Below are positions 8,256 through 17,215 of a stretch of 64,000 nt of DNA, piece by piece; within the stretch, counting starts at the first letter, position 1; every line of letters begins with the position of its first letter. The stretch spans positions 1,477,001 through 1,541,000 of the forward strand of contig NZ_JABCRE010000002.1 of the NCBI RefSeq assembly GCF_012972675.1, written 5' to 3'. The position numbers and the translations under genes are program-made. A model generated the notes under the pieces. That model searched no databases. It saw only the letters and a list, made by a program, of their open reading frames with translations, and was not told the origin of the DNA. The DNA is from Pontixanthobacter rizhaonensis. Lineage in GTDB: Bacteria; Pseudomonadota; Alphaproteobacteria; Sphingomonadales; Sphingomonadaceae.

Positions 8256-9629
8256 TTAAGCAGCGTTGGCCTGCGTGGCCCCTGCTTCTGTCGTCATCAT
8301 CTCCGCCAGCAAGAACGCAAGCTCCAAAGACTGCGCGGCATTGAGGCGCGGATCGCAGTGCGTGTGATAGCGATCACCAAGACGCTCATCTGCAATACCA
8401 ACAGCACCGCCAACGCATTCAGTGACGTCTTGGCCGGTCATCTCGATATGAATGCCCCCAGCATGCGTACCTTCTGCACGGTGCGCTGCAAAGAAGCCCT
8501 TCACTTCGGTCAGAATACGGTCAAACGGACGGGTCTTGTACCCGCTATCCGACTTCACGACATTGCCGTGCATTGGGTCGCAAGACCAGATCACCGGATG
8601 GCCTTCTGCCTTCACGGCCCGCAGCAATTTGGGCAAGCCAGCCTCTACCTTGTCATGGCCAAAGCGGCTGATCAGAGTAATCCGGCCTGCCTCGCGGTTC
8701 GGGTTCAGCGTATCGAGTAGCTTGAGCAAAACGTCCGGCTCCATCGACGGGCCACATTTCATGCCCAGCGGATTGCCGATGCCGCGCGCGAATTCGATAT
8801 GCGCGCTGCCTTCAAAGCGGGTACGGTCGCCGATCCACACCATATGCGCGCTGGTATCGTACCAATCGCCGGTCAGGGAATCCTGCCGTGTCAGGCTCTG
8901 CTCATACGGTAGCAGCAATGCCTCGTGACTGGTGTAGAAGCTGGTCCGTTGCAATTGCGGAACCGTTTCAGGATCAACACCGCACGCTTCCATAAAGTCC
9001 AACGCTTCACCAATCCGGTCGGCTGTCTGCGCAAACTTATCTGCCCACGGGCTGCGCCCCATAAAGTCCAATGTCCAATTATGGACTTGGCGCAGATTGG
9101 CATATCCGCCGCCGGCAAAGGCACGCAGCAAATTCAGTGTGGAGGCAGCCTGCGAATAGGCACGGACCATCCGTTCCGGATCGTTCTTCCGCTGGGCCGG
9201 ATCAAATTCGATCCCGTTGACATTATCACCGAAATAGCTCGGCAGTGTAACGCCGTCTTTTGTTTCAGTATCGCTGCTGCGCGGTTTGGCAAATTGCCCG
9301 GCCATCCGGCCCACTTTGACCACTGGCACTTTGCCAGCATAGGTCAACACAACTGCCATTTGCAGCAGCACGCGGAACGTATCGCGAATGTTGTTCGGGT
9401 GAAATTCTGCAAAGCTTTCAGCGCAATCGCCGCCCTGCAGCAAGAACGCCTTACCCTCTGCCACATCAGCCAAGTCTGATTTAAGCGCGCGCGCCTCACC
9501 AGCAAAGACCAAGGGCGGATAATTAGACAAAGTGGTTTCTGCCGCTGCCAATGCATTGGCATCATCATAGCGCGGCAAATGCCGTGCTTCGTGTGCTTTC
9601 CAGCTATCGGGAGTCCAGTTCTGTGCCAC
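8256..9629 (-). CDS. aroG: 3-deoxy-7-phosphoheptulonate (DAHP) synthase, class II
   Basis: First enzyme of the shikimate pathway, condensing phosphoenolpyruvate and erythrose-4-phosphate. The protein is about 457 aa and matches the plant/actinobacterial class II form: [98 protein letters not shown] and [19 protein letters not shown] choose the GTG at 9629 ([10 protein letters not shown]), which has AGG upstream; a GTG at 9647 is also possible. A strong dyad lies 51-73 bp upstream. The symbol follows the mycobacterial class II naming. Confidence 0.93.
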   Translation of the reverse strand: MAQNWTPDSWKAHEARHLPRYDDANALAAAETTLSNYPPLVFAGEARALKSDLADVAEGKAFLLQGGDCAESFAEFHPNNIRDTFRVLLQMAVVLTYAGKVPVVKVGRMAGQFAKPRSSDTETKDGVTLPSYFGDNVNGIEFDPAQRKNDPERMVRAYSQAASTLNLLRAFAGGGYANLRQVHNWTLDFMGRSPWADKFAQTADRIGEALDFMEACGVDPETVPQLQRTSFYTSHEALLLPYEQSLTRQDSLTGDWYDTSAHMVWIGDRTRFEGSAHIEFARGIGNPLGMKCGPSMEPDVLLKLLDTLNPNREAGRITLISRFGHDKVEAGLPKLLRAVKAEGHPVIWSCDPMHGNVVKSDSGYKTRPFDRILTEVKGFFAAHRAEGTHAGGIHIEMTGQDVTECVGGAVGIADERLGDRYHTHCDPRLNAAQSLELAFLLAEMMTTEAGATQANAA

Positions 9630-9679
9630 TGTGTACCTGTCTTTCACTACTAATTTTGCGCCGAAATAGGCGGCCTACT

Positions 9680-9702
9680 GTCCAATAGCAAAGCAATTGG
9701 AC
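9680..9702. promoter_or_regulatory. Dyad upstream of the DAHP synthase gene
   Basis: Perfect seven-bp inverted repeat GTCCAAT-N9-ATTGGAC in the 153 bp between the M16 protease stop and the DAHP synthase start. The half-site geometry suits a dimeric repressor; it could also be a leader hairpin. The structure is seen; the role is inferred. Confidence 0.4.
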
Positions 9703-9782
9703 GCGCAAGCGTAAGAAACTTTGGCGTGCATGAAGCGCCGCTTTGCAGTCAAACCGGTGCTTACCCATCGACGGAGCAGAAG

Positions 9783-12700
9783 TTAGCGGCCGATAATTTC
9801 CGCAGCCCGGTTGGCAGAGCTGCCCGTTTCGGATGCCAATTTCTGCCCTTCAGGGATGATTGCGATCCGGTAAGCCCCGTCGGCGGTGAAATACCGTTTG
9901 GCCAAAAACTGCATCGCAGCAGCCGACGTCTGGGTATAATCCGACAATAGTGACCGCACCATTCTGATCCGGCGGGGATCGCTGCTCGACCCTTCCAATT
10001 GCCCAACCCAAAACTGGTTACCGGTCGACGCACGATTGATCAGTTGCCGCAATGGCTCTGTCACGCGCTGCAATTCTTCCGCAGTCGGCGGGTTAATCAC
10101 CAAGTCTTGCGCGATAGCTTCAGCTGCCGCGTAAAACACTGGTACATCTTGCGGGCGCAGTTGAGCAATTGCTGTCACCCGGCCACCGCCATTGATCTCC
10201 ACTGGCCAGCGTGAACCGACATTGGGCGCATAGCTGGCCCCTGCCCGCTCGCGCATCGCATCAATCAAACGGTTGTTGAAGACATCGACCAAAATATCCA
10301 GCTGACGGGATTCGGGCAGCCCGGCGACACCGCCGCCGCTGGGCCAAGCAATCACCGCCGCGGCTTGGTTTGCATCGCCGCGATGTGTCAGAACTTTTAC
10401 CGCTGAGCTGCCTTGTGGGAAGGAAGGAATTCTTGCTGCAACGTCAGCCGGGATCGGATCGCGCGGCGGCAAAGCGCCAACAGTTTTGCGCAATGCCTCC
10501 ACCGCCTGTTCTTTGTCGAAATCACCGAAGATGATCACTTCGACATCACCTTGTTTTAATAAAGGTTCCCACACTGCGCGGAAGCCTTCGGGCGTTGCAG
10601 CCGCAAGTTCTTCAGGCGTTGGCGTGCTGAAACGCTCATCATTATTGCGCAAAATATATTCCAGATCACGGCCCAAAACGCCGCCCGGGCTGGTGGCATA
10701 GCTTTCATAGGCAAGCCGCTGCGCCGCCTTTGCCCGGTTCACCGGATTGACATCCCAGCGCGGCATGGCGAGCTTACCCGCAAACAGATAGAGCTGATCG
10801 GCCAAATCCGCATTGCGCGTGGTCGCCCCGAAGGTGAAATTACCATCTCCGATACCGAAATCAAAGCCGAGCACTCGACCGGTTGAAATGCGGTCCAATT
10901 CTTCCTGACCCAGATCGCCCAAACCAGAACCAATCAACGCCATTTCAGCAAGGCTGATATACGCTGCGTCATTTTGCCCGAAACCGCGATATCCAGAACC
11001 GAAGCGCATTTTGACCGATACCCGGCCGCGTTCGGCGGAGTGGGACCAGATCAAAGCACGCGCACCATTGGCAAACTCTATCCGTTCAATTTCCGGAATG
11101 CCTGTAACGCCCAAGGAAGCACGGGAAACGATCGTTCCCGGCTCACCAATGGGCGGCAGTTCATCGAAAGAAATCGACTTTGCAGCCAGCCGGGCCGATC
11201 CGTCTGCTTCTGCTGGCGCCAGCAAGGCAGCCCTTAGACTGCCCTCATCCGCCTCACCTGACTGCGGGGTTAGATAGGTTCCGCGAATAACGTCGCCTTT
11301 GAACAAAGCCCGCGTGTGTTTCAGCACAGCTTCTGGCGTGATCTTCGCCTTCATCCCGCGAAACACTTTAAGGACCGTGTCCGGCGCTGCAATGGCCTCC
11401 CGAATATCGACAGCCTGAATGACATTATCCGCCAAAGCGCTGCCGGCTTGCACATCCGCTTGCTCCAACTGACTGACAAAAATGGAATCGAATTCAGCCA
11501 CTTCGCGGTTGATCTCTTCCATAGTCGGCGGGGTTGCCAAGGCATCGGCAATAACGCCGCGCACATCCCTCAGGGCTGACTGCCAGTCATTGTCTAGCGG
11601 ACCGACCGAAACGAATGTCGCATCGGTGGATCGGCTGACATCATCTTGGCTCACTTGGGCGTATAAGAATGATCCACCAGACCGGGCGCGCGATTCCAAT
11701 CTGCGATTGATGATCGCTTGGCTAAGCGTATCGATTAGCAAGCCTTCATTATAAACGATGGTGTCTTGGACAGGGCGCCACGGACGCATAATCGCATAGG
11801 TCATGCTGCGGGGCAGATCTGGTTCCACAATGACTGCCACTTCACCGACTGGGTTGGCAGCGTCTGCCCCGGCCGGAGCAACAGGATCACCAAAATTCGG
11901 TTCCGGTGTCAAAGGGCCCTTGCCCTGCCAATCACCAAAATACTTCTCGACCAGCAGCGCCAAAGTTATCGCGTCGGTATCGCCGGCAACCACGACCACG
12001 GCATTTTCAGGGCGGTACCAACGGTCATGGAACGCTTGCATTGCGGGCCCTGTAGCACCTTTCAGCGTTGCCTCTGTACCGATAGGCAACCGGTTCGCTA
12101 GCCGCTGGCCGGTGAACAATATTTGGCGGGATTTCTCAGCAACACGCTGCGCCGCACCGCCCCGCTCACGCTTCTCCGCCAAGACGATGGGTATTTCAGC
12201 GGCAAGGGTTTGGTCCGATAAAACCGGCTCCCGCATCATTCCCGACAGCAATTTGAAACTTTCTTCCAAAGCCGCAGGCGTCGCATTGGGCAGGTCCAAT
12301 TTATAAACCGTATGGGTGGGGCTGGTTTCGGCATTGGTATCACTGCCGAAAGTCGCGCCGAGTTCCTGCCAGCGAGTGATCGCCTCCCCGGCTTTCAAAT
12401 ATTTGCTTTCGCGAAAACTGAGATGCTCCATCAAGTGGGCAAACCCTTGCTCGCTATCTTCTTCGTGCAGCGACCCTACATCCAGCCGGATACGGATGGA
12501 CACCTGATCCGGCGGAACGCCGTTTTCCCGCACCGCATAGCGCAGGCCATTATCCATTTTGCCAAACAGCCATTCCTCGTCCCGGGGGACATCGCTGCCT
12601 TCATAAATCCACGGAGTCTCGTCACCGGTTTGCGCCGCCACCGGCAGCACAATGTCCCCACCGTTGGGATAGTCTAGTGCCGGAGGCTGGATAACGGGGG

Positions 12701-12791
12701 TACGCGCTTGAATAGGGCCCGCAAGAAGCAGAGCAGGAAGAACACAAACAAACGGCCGTACGGCACGGGAAATTTTGATCATAGTCAGCAT
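9783..12791 (-). CDS. Secreted M16 family (pitrilysin-like) zinc protease, two tandem M16 units
   Basis: About 1,002 aa from the ATG at 12791; ATGs at 12800 and 12782 are alternatives. A signal peptide follows (KISRAVRPFVCVLPALLLAG, then QARTP), so the enzyme should be periplasmic or outer-membrane associated. The first M16 domain carries the inverted zinc motif HLMEH in GFAHLMEHLSFRE, with the distal Glu expected in the downstream helix (PIVLAEKRERGG region). A second M16-like half (from about residue 550, VSRASLGVTGIPEIERIEFANGARALIW) lacks the zinc motif, as is usual. Family M16 enzymes degrade peptides. It is transcribed toward the DAHP synthase gene but 153 bp separate them, so co-transcription is uncertain. 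Confidence 0.9.
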   Translation of the reverse strand: MLTMIKISRAVRPFVCVLPALLLAGPIQARTPVIQPPALDYPNGGDIVLPVAAQTGDETPWIYEGSDVPRDEEWLFGKMDNGLRYAVRENGVPPDQVSIRIRLDVGSLHEEDSEQGFAHLMEHLSFRESKYLKAGEAITRWQELGATFGSDTNAETSPTHTVYKLDLPNATPAALEESFKLLSGMMREPVLSDQTLAAEIPIVLAEKRERGGAAQRVAEKSRQILFTGQRLANRLPIGTEATLKGATGPAMQAFHDRWYRPENAVVVVAGDTDAITLALLVEKYFGDWQGKGPLTPEPNFGDPVAPAGADAANPVGEVAVIVEPDLPRSMTYAIMRPWRPVQDTIVYNEGLLIDTLSQAIINRRLESRARSGGSFLYAQVSQDDVSRSTDATFVSVGPLDNDWQSALRDVRGVIADALATPPTMEEINREVAEFDSIFVSQLEQADVQAGSALADNVIQAVDIREAIAAPDTVLKVFRGMKAKITPEAVLKHTRALFKGDVIRGTYLTPQSGEADEGSLRAALLAPAEADGSARLAAKSISFDELPPIGEPGTIVSRASLGVTGIPEIERIEFANGARALIWSHSAERGRVSVKMRFGSGYRGFGQNDAAYISLAEMALIGSGLGDLGQEELDRISTGRVLGFDFGIGDGNFTFGATTRNADLADQLYLFAGKLAMPRWDVNPVNRAKAAQRLAYESYATSPGGVLGRDLEYILRNNDERFSTPTPEELAAATPEGFRAVWEPLLKQGDVEVIIFGDFDKEQAVEALRKTVGALPPRDPIPADVAARIPSFPQGSSAVKVLTHRGDANQAAAVIAWPSGGGVAGLPESRQLDILVDVFNNRLIDAMRERAGASYAPNVGSRWPVEINGGGRVTAIAQLRPQDVPVFYAAAEAIAQDLVINPPTAEELQRVTEPLRQLINRASTGNQFWVGQLEGSSSDPRRIRMVRSLLSDYTQTSAAAMQFLAKRYFTADGAYRIAIIPEGQKLASETGSSANRAAEIIGR

Positions 12792-12892
12792 ATAAGCCAT
12801 CAACTGATGAAGCGATAGTGAATGGAGCACAACTAATTCAGCCGCTTCATTCGGACCTTGTGGCACGGCGCCTTACGACCTACATCAGCGGC

Positions 12893-13471
12893 ATGTTTAT
12901 AGAGACAGAAACCACACCGAACCCCGCCAGCCTTAAATTCCTGCCGGGCCAGCAAGTCATGCCATCGGGCACACGCGAATTTACTTCGCCTGAAGCAGCC
13001 GAGGCATCACCGCTTGCGCAAGCGATTTTTGATACTGGTGAAGTGACATTGGTATTCTTCGGCGGTGATTTCATTTCGGTTACGGCAGCGCCCGGTGTCG
13101 ATTGGTCGGCGCTCAAGCCGCAAGTTGTCTCGATCCTGCTCGACCATTTCATTTCCGAAGCTCCGTTGTTTGTCGGCGGTGATGCATCTGGCATCTCTGT
13201 TCCGGCAGAAGACACAATGGTGGTCGAAGATGATCCGGAGAACGCAGATGTCGTGGCGCAAATCCACGAACTGCTGGAAACTCGCATCCGACCAGCCGTG
13301 GCTGGTGATGGAGGCGACATTGCCTATCGCGGGTTCAAGGATGGAATCGTGTATCTAACGCTACAAGGCGCCTGTGCAGGCTGCCCCTCCTCAACCGCAA
13401 CGCTCAAGCACGGCATTGAAGGGCTGTTGAAACATTATGTGCCCGAAGTATCGGAAGTTCGCGCTGCGTAA
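12893..13471 (+). CDS. nfu: Nfu-type iron-sulfur cluster carrier (NifU family)
   Basis: 192 aa starting [19 protein letters not shown] at 12893, a textbook Nfu N-terminal domain. The NifU C-terminal domain begins near residue 110 ([18 protein letters not shown]) and ends with the cluster-binding CAGC in [20 protein letters not shown]. Two subunits would hold one 4Fe-4S cluster between their CXXC motifs for transfer to apo-proteins. The open frame extends 25 codons upstream but without family similarity. It is divergent from the M16 protease and first of a plus-strand run of housekeeping genes. Confidence 0.94.
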   Translation: MFIETETTPNPASLKFLPGQQVMPSGTREFTSPEAAEASPLAQAIFDTGEVTLVFFGGDFISVTAAPGVDWSALKPQVVSILLDHFISEAPLFVGGDASGISVPAEDTMVVEDDPENADVVAQIHELLETRIRPAVAGDGGDIAYRGFKDGIVYLTLQGACAGCPSSTATLKHGIEGLLKHYVPEVSEVRAA

Positions 13472-13488
13472 ATATATCTGAGGTTACC

Positions 13489-14097
13489 ATGACTAAACAA
13501 TTTCACGACGCCGTTCTGGGCAGCGATGCGCTTGACCAACTGTTCCGCGAAGCACGCACATATAATGGCTGGCTCGGCAAAGAAGTGTCCGAAGGGCAGA
13601 TTCACCAGATATATGATCTGCTGAAAATGGCGCCTACCTCTGCCAATATGCAGCCCGCCCGTTTTGTTTGGGTGCAATCGCCTGAGGCCAAAGCCAAGCT
13701 GGTCGATTGTGTAGCAGAAGGGAACAAGGATAAAGTCCAGGCAGCACCGGTCACCGTGATCATCGGTTTCGATATCGACTTTCACGAGGAACTGCCGTGG
13801 TTATTCCCCCACGCCGACGCGAAGAGCTGGTTTGAAGGTGATGTCGAAGGGCGGAAAGAAGGCGCATTCCGCAATTCAGCGCTGCAAGGTGCTTATCTCA
13901 TGCTTGCCGCACGCGCGGTTGGGCTCGATTGCGGTGCTATGTCAGGTTATGATACAGACGCTGTGAACGCCGCCTTTTTTGCAGACACACCGACTGTCAA
14001 AGCCAACTTCATATGCTCTATCGGATATGGCGATCCGGAATCGATCTTTGATCGCAGCCCGCGTCCTGATTTCGATACATTCAATTCCGTAGTTTAA
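13489..14097 (+). CDS. RutE-like nitroreductase family protein (putative malonic semialdehyde reductase)
   Basis: 202-aa FMN-dependent nitroreductase-fold protein with the RutE/HadB signature: [51 protein letters not shown]-like segment (residues about 93-107) and [24 protein letters not shown]. RutE reduces malonic semialdehyde to 3-hydroxypropionate in uracil degradation, but no other rut genes are near, so the physiological substrate is open. Start ATG at 13489 with GAGG seven to ten bases upstream. 17 bp after nfu, probably same transcript. Confidence 0.85.
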   Translation: MTKQFHDAVLGSDALDQLFREARTYNGWLGKEVSEGQIHQIYDLLKMAPTSANMQPARFVWVQSPEAKAKLVDCVAEGNKDKVQAAPVTVIIGFDIDFHEELPWLFPHADAKSWFEGDVEGRKEGAFRNSALQGAYLMLAARAVGLDCGAMSGYDTDAVNAAFFADTPTVKANFICSIGYGDPESIFDRSPRPDFDTFNSVV

Positions 14098-14109
14098 AGG
14101 CCGGTTCAC

Positions 14110-14724
14110 TTGCCCCGTACGCTGGCCATTGATTGCGCGACAGAGGCCTGTTCTGTGGCGCTGTTTGAAGAACATCGGCTGATCGCGTTTGACCACAAAG
14201 TTCTGGGCCGCGGCCATGCGGAACGCCTTGTTCCGATGATCGCGGCTTTGCCTGAAAAAGGGCAGGCAGATGATATTCTGGTATCGCGCGGTCCGGGCAG
14301 CTTTACCGGTGTCAGAATTGGCATTGCCACAGCACGTGCGCTGGCATTTGCATGGGGTGCGGCCATCAAAGCCTATCCAACACTGGCCTTGGTCGCGGCC
14401 CTCGCCCGTGCTGAAAAGGGGGATGTTCCGGCCCTCGCCTGTATGACCGGCGGGCATGGCGAATGGTTCATTCAGGAATTTGGCAAAGATGGCTTGCCGG
14501 TCGCTGACCATGCCGCATTGATACCAAAAGAGGCTGTGGCTGCGTTTCAAACCGAGTTAGTGGTTGGAACGCAATCGGAAGCATTCACCGAATTGCGCGG
14601 CTCAGGCACCGCCATCGTGACTACGGCTGATGCTCGCAAAGTACTCTCTATTCCCCGCGAATTGTTCAGCGACGATATTTCGCCGCTCTATGGCCGTGCG
14701 CCTGATGCCAAGCTTCCTAAGTAA
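14110..14724 (+). CDS. tsaB: tRNA threonylcarbamoyladenosine biosynthesis protein TsaB
   Basis: 204 aa, ASKHA-fold partner of TsaD in making t6A37 in ANN-decoding tRNAs. The N-terminus TLAIDCATEACSVALFE is typical and residues 57-67 hold the hallmark SRGPGSFTGVR, followed by IGIATARALAFAWG. Initiation is at a TTG (14110) with AAAGG upstream; no ATG or GTG fits better. Next to rimI, as in many bacteria, and about 12 bp after the nitroreductase stop. Confidence 0.93.
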   Translation: MPRTLAIDCATEACSVALFEEHRLIAFDHKVLGRGHAERLVPMIAALPEKGQADDILVSRGPGSFTGVRIGIATARALAFAWGAAIKAYPTLALVAALARAEKGDVPALACMTGGHGEWFIQEFGKDGLPVADHAALIPKEAVAAFQTELVVGTQSEAFTELRGSGTAIVTTADARKVLSIPRELFSDDISPLYGRAPDAKLPK

Positions 14725-14731
14725 CCCGCTT

Positions 14732-15190
14732 ATGAACGACGATATCGACACGATCATGACCCTGATGGAAGCCAGTTTCGATCCGGTATGGGGCGAAGCA
14801 TGGAATCGCCGGCAATTGTCGGATTCTCTATCGATGCCGCACACCCAATATAGCTTGATCGATGCTGGCGGTAACTGTCCCCCTGTTGGTGATAAAGCCG
14901 CTGGTTTTGCGCTGACGAAATATGTCGCCGGAGAAGAAGAAGTGCTTCTGATTGCGGTCGACCCAGCCCACCGGTCTAAAGGTATTGGCAGCGCGTTGCT
15001 GCGCCAATGTTTCCAAAGCGCCATAACCAGGGGCGCAGAGCGTATCTTTCTGGAAATGCGCGATAATAATACAGCGCGTTCACTATACGAAAGACTTGGG
15101 TTCGAAGCGATCGGCCGCCGTAAAGACTACTATACCAGCGCTAATGGTAGCCGTATCGACGCAATCACATTTGCGAAAACACTGCTATAG
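14732..15190 (+). CDS. rimI: Ribosomal-protein-alanine N-acetyltransferase-like GNAT protein RimI
   Basis: 152-aa GNAT-fold acetyltransferase. The acetyl-CoA pyrophosphate loop is seen in VDPAHRSKGIGSALL, followed by AERIFLEMRDNNTARSLYERLGF, typical of RimI. RimI acetylates the N-terminus of ribosomal protein S18. I start at the ATG at 14732 (MNDDIDTIMTLMEASFDP); an ATG at 14705 would overlap tsaB and is less likely. It follows tsaB by 7 bp, the common tsaB-rimI pair. Confidence 0.9.
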   Translation: MNDDIDTIMTLMEASFDPVWGEAWNRRQLSDSLSMPHTQYSLIDAGGNCPPVGDKAAGFALTKYVAGEEEVLLIAVDPAHRSKGIGSALLRQCFQSAITRGAERIFLEMRDNNTARSLYERLGFEAIGRRKDYYTSANGSRIDAITFAKTLL

Positions 15191-15325
15191 TAAATGTGCT
15201 GGGTGTAACGAGCATTCATTTTGAATTTAAATGCGCATACTTGCCCTGCAAGAATAATTCCGCCAATGGCAGACGAGCCGTGTAAAACGGGTCGTAAAAG
15301 TGGTCGCACACTGATGAGGACAATC

Positions 15326-15766
15326 ATGGATAATTTTGAGAATGATATGGCGGAAACGCTTATTACGCTCACATCAGATATTGTTGCTGCACATGTCAGC
15401 AATAATGATGTTGAGGTAGACGACGTACCGACGCTAATTTCAAATGTTTACGGTGCTTTGGCGTCTCTTGGACAGGATGAGGACCCTGTTGAAGAATTGC
15501 CGGAGCCAGCAGTTTCAATCCGCGCTTCGATCAAGCCAGATTACATCGTTTGTCTTGAAGATGGCGCGAAACTAAAGATGCTCAAGCGGTACTTGCGCAC
15601 CAATTATGATATGACGCCGGAACAATACCGCGCGCGCTGGAGCTTGCCAGCCGACTATCCAATGGTCGCACCAAACTATGCGGAAAAGCGCCGCGAACTG
15701 GCCAAGAAAATCGGCCTTGGCCGGAAACCGGGCCAAAAACGGGGTCGCCGCAAGAAAACGGCATAA
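15326..15766 (+). CDS. mucR: MucR/Ros family transcriptional regulator with degenerate zinc finger
   Basis: 146 aa. Start at the ATG 15326, with GAGGA six bases upstream; the open frame reaches back to 15221 but that part is not family-like. The N-terminal half is an acidic oligomerisation region (LTSDIVAAHVSNN, VPTLISNVYGAL). The C-terminal DNA-binding region reads YIVCLEDGAKLKMLKRYL, then MTPEQYRARWSLP and YPMVAPNYAEKRRELAKKIG, followed by a basic tail. In classical Ros the zinc is held by C-X2-C and two His; here only the first Cys remains and the others read Asp, Tyr and Asn/Tyr. MucR proteins are global repressors of AT-rich promoters. A clear terminator follows, so probably monocistronic. 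Confidence 0.9.
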   Translation: MDNFENDMAETLITLTSDIVAAHVSNNDVEVDDVPTLISNVYGALASLGQDEDPVEELPEPAVSIRASIKPDYIVCLEDGAKLKMLKRYLRTNYDMTPEQYRARWSLPADYPMVAPNYAEKRRELAKKIGLGRKPGQKRGRRKKTA

Positions 15767-15815
15767 CCATCAGAAAAATGCGCGGCGGATTGTTGAAGCC
15801 ATCGCGCTTGAGAAG

Positions 15816-15851
15816 AACGCCCTAGCCCTCTATAGGTCTGGGGCGTTTTTC
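15816..15851 (+). terminator. Rho-independent terminator after mucR
   Basis: AACGCCC (15816-15822) pairs with GGGCGTT (15841-15847) and is followed by TTTTC. The distance from the mucR stop is about 50 bp. It separates mucR from fur. Confidence 0.75.
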
Positions 15852-15865
15852 AATTGGGGAATAAT

Positions 15866-16300
15866 GTGAACCAACGTATCGACTTAGAACAGCTATGTGC
15901 GGAACGCGGCTTGCGAATTACCGAGCAGCGCCGCGTAATCGCCCGCGTCTTGTCGGAAAGCGATGATCACCCGGATGTAGAACTGCTGCATGAACGGGCA
16001 TCGGCCATTGATCCCAAGATCTCGATTGCGACCGTGTACCGCACAGTGCGCCTGTTCGAAGAAGCCGGCATTCTTGATCGCCATGATTTCGGTGATGGCC
16101 GCGCCCGGTATGAGGCCGCACCCGAAGCCCATCACGATCACCTGATTGATGTGGAAAGCGGCGATGTGGTGGAATTCGTGGATCCGGAATTGGAAGCCTT
16201 GCAAAAAGTGATTGCAGAAAAGCTGGGCTATCGCCTGGTCGATCACAGGATGGAATTATACGGCGTCAAAATCGGGCGTGAGAAGGATAACGCTGCCTAA
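15866..16300 (+). CDS. fur: Fur family ferric/metal uptake regulator
   Basis: 144 aa from a GTG at 15866 with GGGGA five bases upstream; a TTG at 15854 is an alternative. Winged-helix domain RGLRITEQRRVIARVL through ISIATVYRTVRLFEEAGI, then the dimerisation domain with metal ligands AHHDHLIDVESGDVVEF and the second site VDHRMELYGVK. The C-X2-C zinc pair of gamma-proteobacterial Fur is absent (DVES instead), which is usual in alphaproteobacterial Fur/Mur proteins; these often respond to manganese or iron. Whether it acts as Fur, Mur or another branch needs a phylogeny. The stop overlaps the start of the acyltransferase gene by one base (TAATG). Confidence 0.92.
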   Translation: MNQRIDLEQLCAERGLRITEQRRVIARVLSESDDHPDVELLHERASAIDPKISIATVYRTVRLFEEAGILDRHDFGDGRARYEAAPEAHHDHLIDVESGDVVEFVDPELEALQKVIAEKLGYRLVDHRMELYGVKIGREKDNAA

Positions 16301-17175
16301 TGGATCAGGCCCTTCGTGATGCAGCCGAACGCGGGGAAAGCACCCCGCTTTCGATCCGCGGATGGTTTCGCTTCACAATGCGGACGCTGGGACTGATTGG
16401 CCTGCTGCTGCTATTTGTGCCGCTCCATTATCTCTACCGTATTTTCAAATATGGCTCCCCCTTCCCCATGCTTTTTCTGCGCTATGCGGGATGGATAGCA
16501 GGCGCCAAAGTACGGAAAATTGGCACCCCGCTGCGGCGTGATGTGTTCTTTATCGCGAACCATGTCTCTTGGCTGGACATTCTCTCACTAGCGGGGGCCA
16601 GCGGAACAGCGTTCGTTGCCAAAGCCGAGTTGAGCGAAGTGCCCGTCATCAGTTGGCTGTGCCGCCTGAACCGGACAGTGTTTGTAAAGCGCGAAAACCG
16701 TTTGGGCGTGGCCAACCAGATCAACCTGCTGCGGGAAGCTCTGGCTGATAATTGGTCAGTCACGGTATTCCCCGAAGGCACAACGACCGATGGCCAGTCT
16801 TTACTGCCCTTCAAAACATCTATGCTCAGCGTGTTAGAGCCACCACCGCCCGGTGTGATGGTTCAGCCCGTCCTGATTGATTACGGCACGGCTGTGGGCG
16901 AAGAACTCGGCTGGGTCGGTGAGGAAAGCGGCATCAACAACGCCAAACGCGTGCTTGGGCGTAAGGGCAGTTTCGAGCTGAGGCTCCACTTCCTCGAACC
17001 CTTCAGCCCCGAAGAATTCCGCGGCCGCAAAGCCATCGGCGCCCGGGCGAGAGAGGCAATAGAGGGTGCTTTGCTGGCATCACTGGACAAGCCGCTACGC
17101 GACTTCAAGCATGATGTGCTGCCCATACGATATGCCGCACCAAAGCATGATCTAGAACGGGAAGTGCAAGACTAA
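16300..17175 (+). CDS. plsC: 1-acyl-sn-glycerol-3-phosphate acyltransferase family protein (PlsC-like)
   Basis: 291-aa inner-membrane acyltransferase. A hydrophobic helix (LGLIGLLLLFVPLHYLY) precedes the catalytic HX4D motif NHVSWLD and the substrate motif VFPEGTTTDG; FVKRENR lies between them. The family transfers acyl chains to lysophosphatidic acid or related lysolipids. Coupled to fur by a one-base overlap and followed by miaB, a gene order common in alphaproteobacteria. The exact acceptor is not certain; it could instead be the OlsA-type acyltransferase of ornithine lipid synthesis. Confidence 0.88.
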   Translation: MDQALRDAAERGESTPLSIRGWFRFTMRTLGLIGLLLLFVPLHYLYRIFKYGSPFPMLFLRYAGWIAGAKVRKIGTPLRRDVFFIANHVSWLDILSLAGASGTAFVAKAELSEVPVISWLCRLNRTVFVKRENRLGVANQINLLREALADNWSVTVFPEGTTTDGQSLLPFKTSMLSVLEPPPPGVMVQPVLIDYGTAVGEELGWVGEESGINNAKRVLGRKGSFELRLHFLEPFSPEEFRGRKAIGARAREAIEGALLASLDKPLRDFKHDVLPIRYAAPKHDLEREVQD

Positions 17176-17215
17176 TCCCGCCTGTCCGCCATTGCGAGAT
17201 GAGCCGTAAGTCCGT

